From: an uncultured Mucispirillum sp.
Lineage (GTDB): Bacteria > Chrysiogenota > Deferribacteres > Deferribacterales > Mucispirillaceae
Direction of reading: 5' to 3'
DNA length: 11,165 nucleotides
Assembly (NCBI GenBank): GCA_945929285.1
Contig: CAMEOC010000009.1
Location: forward strand, 1-11,165
The position numbers were made by a program, and so were the translations under genes. Positions 6,842 through 11,165 of the stretch are shown here, one piece after another. Each line of letters begins with the position of its first letter. Position 1 is the stretch's first letter. A model generated the notes under the pieces. The model searched no databases. It was not told the DNA's origin and worked only from the letters and a program-made list of their open reading frames with translations.

Positions 6842-8596
6842 ATGCAAAAAGTATTTGTTTTTATTTTCTTAATATTACTATTTCACACTTATTCTTATGC
6901 AGAGCCTAGCCAGTATGGGAAAGATATTGCAAAAAAAGCCATATCTGAAAAAGCATACTTAGAGCAGCAATGGAATGTTTTAATGCAGTATAAAAAACCT
7001 GCAGGCAGGAAAATAAGAAGTTTAGTAGATGATGAAAGGTTTTTTTTAGCAGAAAACGGTAAATATTCCCCAAAAGATGAGCTAGAAGCAACTATACTTT
7101 CTTTATTTGACAGCGAAATCTCAAAAGATGATGATAATAAACACCCGGTATGCTTATTTGCAGGCAGAAGGGAGTGGATAATTGAGCGGTTTAATGTAGA
7201 TAGAAATAAACTGCCTAAAAAATCATGCACCGATTATGAAAGGGTGCGGGAAAAAATAGACCCTAGCAGTATATCTGTAATATTTCCATTTATGTATTTA
7301 AAAAACCCTGCCAGTATGTTTGGCCATACTATGCTTCGTATAAATAACAGCAGGAAAGACCCATTAACATCATATAGTGTAACTTTTGCAGCCAGTGTGG
7401 AGCAGGGCACAAATATGATAAAATATGCTATACTTGGGCTTTTTGGCGGTTATGATGGTTACTATACAGTAAAAGAATACTATAAAACCATATATGAATA
7501 CGGCAATGCAGATAATAGGGATATTTGGGAATACGACTTAAATTTTACAAAGGAAGAAACCATACGGCTTTTTAATCACCTTTGGGAACTGCAGGATATA
7601 GGAAGCCAGTATTTTTTCTTTGATGAAAACTGTTCTTATAGTATGCTTATGCTTTTAGAATCTGCCCGCCCAAGCCTAAACCTTTCTAAAAGTATATTAT
7701 GGGAAGCCCCAACAGACAGCATTAAATTAATAAGAGATGAAGGCTTAATAGTAAGAAAAGAATACAGGCCTTCCCATATTAAGTTATTAAATATATACAC
7801 TAAAGGTATGAGCAGAAGTGCCATAAGCCTGGCAAACAATTTGGCTCGTGGTAAAAAGCAGATATCAGATGTGGAAAAAAGCTCATATTCATTAAAAGAA
7901 AAGGTTAAAATATATGATTTAGCCATAGAAACCATGCGGTATGAGTTTATACAAAAAGATAAAATAACAGATGAACTTTTTGATGAATATAAGGAAAAAA
8001 CCATAATACTTTTAACTGCAAGGGCATCTCTTGGGGTGAAAAGTGTAAATGAAGTAGATGTGCCTTCTTCTCCAGATATGGGCCATGACATATCACGGGT
8101 AAACACAGGTTATGTAAATATTCCAGAGGCTTCATTAATAAAATTTGGGGCATATACTCCACTAACCCATCTTTTAAAAAATGTTTCATGGAAATTTGAA
8201 ATAGCAGGGGAAGAAAAAGAGTTTTTAAGTGGCAGTAAAATATTTACCCCATATATAAGGGGCGGTGCAGGCATAACTTTAGGGGCAAAAGGGTTTACAA
8301 GCTATTTAACAGCAGATGTGGACTTAGCTTTTGCAGAAGGCTATAACTCTTATTATACAGGCCTTGGTTTTGGCGGTAATTTAGGTTTTATGTATAGCTT
8401 TATTGGTGGCAAGCTTTTGGCAGAAGGCTATTACAGATATTATGTGCTTGATAATATGGGGGCAGAGTTTGGGGCAGAAGCATTATATGCTATACCTGTA
8501 ACACAAAATAACTCCATAGAAATAAACTATAAATATAAAAACTACTGGGAAAACCAAAAGCATGATTTAGGGCTTTTTTGGAGAGTTTATTTTTAA
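6842..8596 (+). CDS. DUF4105 / Lnb-type periplasmic protein with C-terminal beta-rich domain
   Basis: I choose ATG 6842 (584 aa) over the in-frame ATG 6809, which lies inside the terminator zone. From 6842 the protein opens with a clean signal peptide MQKVFVFIFLILLFHTYSYA. Residues about 75-290 carry the DUF4105 (Lnb amino-terminal periplasmic) signatures: HPVCLFAGRREWI, then MFGHTMLRI with His162, and DENCSYSML with Cys264. This His/Cys pair is the likely catalytic dyad. DUF4105/Lnb proteins have been linked to lipoprotein N-acylation, which I cite from memory and have not proven here. After residue about 400 the sequence becomes Gly/aromatic-rich and strand-like (FTPYIRGGAGITLG, EGYYRYYVLD) and ends in Phe (LGLFWRVYF), suggesting an outer-membrane barrel or beta-rich tail. 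No Shine-Dalgarno is visible before 6842. It is convergent with the PHP gene. Confidence 0.85.
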   Translation: MQKVFVFIFLILLFHTYSYAEPSQYGKDIAKKAISEKAYLEQQWNVLMQYKKPAGRKIRSLVDDERFFLAENGKYSPKDELEATILSLFDSEISKDDDNKHPVCLFAGRREWIIERFNVDRNKLPKKSCTDYERVREKIDPSSISVIFPFMYLKNPASMFGHTMLRINNSRKDPLTSYSVTFAASVEQGTNMIKYAILGLFGGYDGYYTVKEYYKTIYEYGNADNRDIWEYDLNFTKEETIRLFNHLWELQDIGSQYFFFDENCSYSMLMLLESARPSLNLSKSILWEAPTDSIKLIRDEGLIVRKEYRPSHIKLLNIYTKGMSRSAISLANNLARGKKQISDVEKSSYSLKEKVKIYDLAIETMRYEFIQKDKITDELFDEYKEKTIILLTARASLGVKSVNEVDVPSSPDMGHDISRVNTGYVNIPEASLIKFGAYTPLTHLLKNVSWKFEIAGEEKEFLSGSKIFTPYIRGGAGITLGAKGFTSYLTADVDLAFAEGYNSYYTGLGFGGNLGFMYSFIGGKLLAEGYYRYYVLDNMGAEFGAEALYAIPVTQNNSIEINYKYKNYWENQKHDLGLFWRVYF

Positions 8597-8606
8597 AACT
8601 CTCCAA
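8578..8606. terminator. Inverted repeat spanning the DUF4105 stop codon, possible shared terminator
   Basis: TTGGAGAGTTT (8578-8588) pairs perfectly with AAACTCTCCAA (8596-8606) around a 7-base loop. The left arm encodes the last residues of the DUF4105 protein. It sits between convergent genes whose stops are only 22 bp apart. Neither side has a clean T-run, so termination is likely but not textbook. Confidence 0.55.
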
Positions 8607-8618
8607 TATTATATAATG

Positions 8619-9827
8619 TTATTTTCTTTTCCTTCTCATTGAAATATACCATAATCCGTAAACTATGCAGGCAAATACTATTACAGAAAACATGTATTTT
8701 ATAATAGTAAGTGGGTAGTTTAGGCTAATTTCTGGCATATTTGGTTTTAAGCCATCGCTGGTTCTAATAACTGGGTTAAAATAAGCTATTGAGCCGTTAT
8801 CAAAATAAGCTGTTGTCCTAACATAGCTTTCATCATTATTTATTTTATAGCTGGCACTTTCAACATTTTCAAAGGATGCTTTTTCTTTGCCGTTATCTGC
8901 TGTGAAAGTTATTTTATCTACTTTTTTATTAAGTTTAATATTTATAAGCCCATTATCATCTACCTGTAAGGATAATAGTTGTGGGTGGCTTTCTAATACT
9001 TTTAATTTTTCTTCTCTATTTAATGCAGCAATTCTATGGGGCACAGTTATGCCGTAAGCAGAGCCCTGTTTTAAAGTATCATACACTAATTCAAACCTAC
9101 TTGGCTCAAGTGGTATCATGGTAATATTTCTGCCAATATCTGTATTTATAAATACATTATGGGTATCATCACTGGCAAGTAAAAATGCAGGCCTGCCACT
9201 GGTAAGAGCCGTATCCCAGTGGGTTACAGAGTGGGCAAAAGTGTTTACAACTTCCATTCAGTCATAGCCTGTTAATTTTTTCATATGCTCCACTTCTATA
9301 CCGTTTAAAAATGCAGGGTGGGCAAGGGTTACTATTTTTGTATGAGGTTTTACCATATTTATGCGAAACTGTATTGTGTTTGCATCCTGCAGTAAAGGTT
9401 GGTCGTAATATTCTTTTCTTGTGGAGCCTACTAGTAAAAGGTGGGTTTTAAATACATTTACACCGTATTCCTGGGCTGGTATTAGTGGAAAATCATAATA
9501 AGTTGCAGGGGTAATATGATGGTAGTTTGAAACTGTGGCATAGCCATAATCTAACTGCCTGTAAGCATAGAAAACATCTTCTAAAGAGTTATCTTTTCCG
9601 TTTGTAAGCCCCCCTGTAAGCCTGGAATGACCGTGAAAGTTTGCTCTATAATAATGGGTATTATCGTAATCTTTATAAGGGTTATAAAATTTATCGCCGC
9701 TAAATTTTGCTTCTTCTGGAAAATTGTAAACAGGTATAACAGCCCATAAAACAAAGCTTAATATAAGGGCAAATGCAATTATACCTAAAAGTGTAAAGGA
9801 TATTATTTTCAAGATTTTTTTAACCAT
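8619..9827 (-). pseudogene. Membrane-anchored PHP-domain metallohydrolase gene split by an in-frame TGA
   Basis: Read from ATG 9827, the frame has 189 codons, TGA (9260-9258), then 212 more codons in the same frame to 8619: 402 positions in all. A GGAGG lies four bases before the ATG. It has an amino-terminal membrane helix (about 6-33) and a carboxy-terminal helix followed by the basic tail RRKRK. Between them are PHP-like metal motifs: HGH (65, 67), His103/His104, Glu120 in PAQE, His129, His170 in LAHP, then after the stop Glu192 in MEVVN and DDTH (220-223). The active site therefore needs both halves. Intact homologues would read GYD-x-MEVVN, with the stop at x. The ATG of the second half immediately follows the TGA (TGAATG), so re-initiation could make a separate fragment. 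Substrates of such PHP proteins vary (phosphoesters) and are unknown here. Confidence 0.8.
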
Positions 9828-9848
9828 TTTTCCTCCATAAACTGAAAA

Positions 9849-9877
9849 ATGTTATCAAAAAAAGAAATGATAGTCAA
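9849..9877 (-). promoter_or_regulatory. Likely promoter of the PHP gene
   Basis: On the minus strand TTGACT (9877-9872) and TAACAT (9854-9849) are separated by 17 bp, five and four matches to consensus. It lies about 20 bp upstream of the ATG at 9827, with the GGAGG Shine-Dalgarno (9836-9832) in between. Confidence 0.55.
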
Positions 9878-10214
9878 TTTTAAAATAAATAAAATACATA
9901 TTTAATTCTTATCGTAATGTGCTATGGTTTACCTAAAGATGTGGAGATTTTAAAAATCTAAAAGTTTAAAACCTAGAATATATTTGCCATTTAGGGAGTA
10001 TATTTGCCATAATAAATATACAGATACTTCGCTTCGCTCAGTATGACGGTTGCGAGTGGGGAAGCACAGTATGTCGGTAAGTGTGGGGAAAGCACAGTAT
10101 GTCGGTATAAGGTAAAGCTTAGTATGATAGTTGGGGAAAGTATGCAATAACATATAAGCCTTTTTGGTATATTATCAATTTCAAAATAATTAAGGCAAAA
10201 CAATATCATAAGGT
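9878..10214. other. Intergenic stretch without a supportable gene
   Basis: The short reading frames here (minus strand, about 9950-10221) lack ribosome-binding sites and run through repeats, so I do not call them. TATATTTGCCAT occurs twice (9979-9990 and 9999-10010, 20 bp apart). AGATTTTAAAAATCT (9946-9960) is a tight dyad. A dispersed-repeat-like motif and a degenerate tandem array follow at 10021-10140. Confidence 0.6.
10021..10140. repeat. Dispersed-repeat-like motif followed by a degenerate tandem array
   Basis: CAGATACTTCGCTTCGCTCAG (10021-10041) running into TATGACGG has the look of a widespread intergenic repeat motif known from many bacterial genomes; its false translations give ERSEVS- and ILSEAK-like peptides. 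Its end is then repeated imperfectly about four times with a 23-28 bp period: 10039-10064, 10065-10092, 10093-10117 and 10118-10140. Each unit starts with a CAGTATG-like core (TAGTATG in the last) and ends in G/A-rich GGGGAAAG-like sequence. Unit 2 and unit 3 share CACAGTATGTCGGTA exactly. Confidence 0.65.
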
Positions 10215-10243
10215 TTGACAATAAAATATATATATGATATTTT
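10215..10243 (+). promoter_or_regulatory. Probable promoter of the riboswitch-cbiM transcript
   Basis: TTGACA (10215-10220) is perfect. At 17-bp spacing lies TATTTT (10238-10243), a weaker -10. Transcription would begin about 10250, just before the riboswitch P1 stem at 10263. Confidence 0.6.
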
Positions 10244-10260
10244 AACTGAAATTTAATAGC

Positions 10261-10440
10261 TGAATATCGGTTTTTTAAGATTAAAAGGGAAGCAGGTGCA
10301 ATTCCTGCGCAGTCTTGCTGCCGTTATGATGAGAATGTTTTCACTGGTATTTAAAAAGTGTAAGTTTTAATACCAAGCCACTACACTGGGAAGGCGAAAA
10401 CAAACTTTGACTCTTAGCCGGAAGACCTGCCGATATTTGC
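10261..10440 (+). ncRNA. Cobalamin (B12) riboswitch aptamer
   Basis: The conserved elements are present in order: GGGAAGCAGGTGCAATTCCTG (10288-10308) with the following GCGCAGTC, and the B12 box near the 3' end as AGCCGGAAGACCTGCC (10416-10431). A perfect 8-bp P1 closes it: AATATCGG (10263-10270) with CCGATATT (10430-10437). It binds adenosylcobalamin or a related cobalamin and normally shuts off the downstream gene when B12 is plentiful. Directly after P1, GCCGCATA (10439-10446) and TATGCGGC (10461-10468) form a hairpin, in the place where many cobalamin riboswitches have the loop that kisses the aptamer. Further hairpins lie at 10473-10498 and 10510-10526. No stem with a T-run is seen before the gene, so control is more likely at translation. 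Confidence 0.93.
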
Positions 10441-10563
10441 CGCATATTTATAAGGACTTGTATGCGGCTGGTTATAAAGGCACAATGAATGCTTTATATA
10501 ATCTGCTTTAATTGCTCTTTGCAATTGTCCTATTAAAGGCTTTTTAAAGCACACTATTAAATC

Positions 10564-10568
10564 GGAGG
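10564..10568 (+). promoter_or_regulatory. Ribosome-binding site of cbiM, likely riboswitch target
   Basis: GGAGG lies 10 bases before the ATG at 10579. The surrounding ATCGGAGGT (10561-10569) is complementary to ACCTGCCGAT (10425-10434) of the B12 box/P1 strand, with one bulged G. This suggests possible alternative pairing. Confidence 0.7.
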
Positions 10569-10578
10569 TTATCTTATT

Positions 10579-11165
10579 ATGGTAACAAAATATCTTTTCA
10601 GGGCATTTTTTTATGCTCTTACCATCTTTTTATTTACCCCAAAACAAAGCTATGCAATGCATATTATGGAAGGCTACTTAAGCCCTTTCTGGGCAGTATT
10701 TTGGGCTGTTATTGCCTTGCCTTTTGTAGTATACGGCTTTTTATCTATTAAGAAAAAAATAAGTGAAAATTCAAAATATTTAGTGCTTCTTGCCATGTGT
10801 GGCGCTTTTGCTTTTGTGCTTTCTTCTTTAAAGCTACCATCTGTTACAGGCAGCTGCTCCCACCCAACAGGTGTTGGTTTAGGCGCTATACTTTTTGGGC
10901 CAACCCCTATGGCTGTAATAGGCCTTATAATACTACTTTTTCAAGCAATATTTTTAGCCCACGGGGGGCTTACCACCATTGGTGCAAACTTATTTTCCAT
11001 GGCAGTAGTAGGGCCCTTTCTTGCATACGGTATTTTTAAATCATCACTAAAAGCAGGCATAAGTAGTGCCATAGCTGTTTTTCTTGCTGCTTTTTTAGGT
11101 GATTTAGCCACATACATTACAACATCTATCCAGCTTGCCTTAGCTTACCCTGATGCTATTGGCGG
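10579..11165 (+). CDS. cbiM: Cobalt ECF transporter substrate-capture protein CbiM (partial, runs off the window)
   Basis: ATG 10579 opens a frame that stays open to the window end (195 codons plus 2 bases). CbiM is the membrane S-component that, with CbiN, CbiQ and CbiO, imports Co2+ for cobalamin synthesis. The family hallmark [10 protein letters not shown] is at residues 27-36, preceded by a cleavable signal peptide ([20 protein letters not shown]...SYA, cleavage 26/27). Cleavage would expose Met27-His28, the metal-binding amino-terminus. Other CbiM features are [20 protein letters not shown] (88-107; His95), [17 protein letters not shown] (121-137) and several hydrophobic helices. Choice of CbiM over the nickel homologue rests on MHIMEG and on the B12 riboswitch directly upstream. 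The carboxy-terminus and any cbiN/Q/O genes are outside the window. Confidence 0.93.
   Translation, partial: MVTKYLFRAFFYALTIFLFTPKQSYAMHIMEGYLSPFWAVFWAVIALPFVVYGFLSIKKKISENSKYLVLLAMCGAFAFVLSSLKLPSVTGSCSHPTGVGLGAILFGPTPMAVIGLIILLFQAIFLAHGGLTTIGANLFSMAVVGPFLAYGIFKSSLKAGISSAIAVFLAAFLGDLATYITTSIQLALAYPDAIG

Noticed and set aside
9217..9260. Selenocysteine readthrough at the UGA in the PHP gene
   Set aside because: Downstream of the UGA only a weak 4-bp AAGT/ACTT stem is visible, not a convincing bacterial SECIS. No Sec machinery is seen in the window. Kept only as an alternative.
10039..10140. CRISPR array
   Set aside because: The units are degenerate and directly adjacent, there are no spacers of constant length, and no cas genes are present.
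9950..10221. Two overlapping minus-strand reading frames as small genes
   Set aside because: They have no ribosome-binding site, their translation is typical of repeat DNA, and they overlap the tandem repeats.
10797..11039. Plus-strand 80-codon reading frame
   Set aside because: It is a shadow inside cbiM, whose frame is open and clearly conserved.

Overview
The window looks like the chromosome of a very AT-rich, Gram-negative (diderm) bacterium. It encodes two likely outer-membrane beta-barrel proteins, two lipoproteins with classic lipoboxes, a DUF3015 protein, a DUF4105/Lnb-type periplasmic protein and a cobalamin riboswitch in front of a cobalt transporter gene. Base composition, codon use and this protein mix remind me of a gut Deferribacterota such as Mucispirillum. 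That is an impression without any database search, and other low-GC diderms remain possible.

Layout. 1-229 is a leader in which the promoter-proximal region and first codons of the next gene occur twice, 171-172 bp apart, with two long hairpins between the copies. 230-1534 (+) is a class I/II aminotransferase followed by a good terminator. 1786-2869 (+) is a surface lipoprotein gene broken by a one-base frameshift just after the lipobox. Two terminator-like hairpins separate it from a convergent two-gene operon on the minus strand (5291 down to 3004). The first gene of that operon is an intact outer-membrane barrel protein behind a near-perfect sigma70 promoter. The second is a similar protein interrupted by an in-frame TAA. 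Divergently, 5405-6241 (+) is a lipoprotein alpha/beta hydrolase. 6343-6801 (+) is a DUF3015 protein with its own promoter and terminator, and 6842-8596 (+) is the DUF4105/Lnb protein that starts four bases after that terminator's T-run. Convergent to it, 9827 down to 8619 (-) is a membrane-anchored PHP-type metallohydrolase split by an in-frame TGA. 9828-10578 is intergenic: a dispersed-repeat-like motif, a short degenerate tandem array, a promoter and a complete cobalamin riboswitch. The riboswitch precedes cbiM (10579 onward), which runs off the window end.

Functionally this is mostly cell-envelope biology: lipoproteins, outer-membrane proteins, a putative lipoprotein-modifying or transpeptidase-like cysteine enzyme and a membrane PHP hydrolase, flanked by amino-acid metabolism and B12-controlled cobalt uptake. 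The most notable observation is that three separate envelope genes in about 8 kb each carry exactly one disabling lesion (a frameshift, a TAA and a TGA) while the rest of each reading frame is preserved. I do not see a defence system, phage or transposase. No previously undescribed system is evident; the strongest leads are the three interrupted genes, the duplicated leader and the arrangement of the DUF3015/DUF4105 pair.
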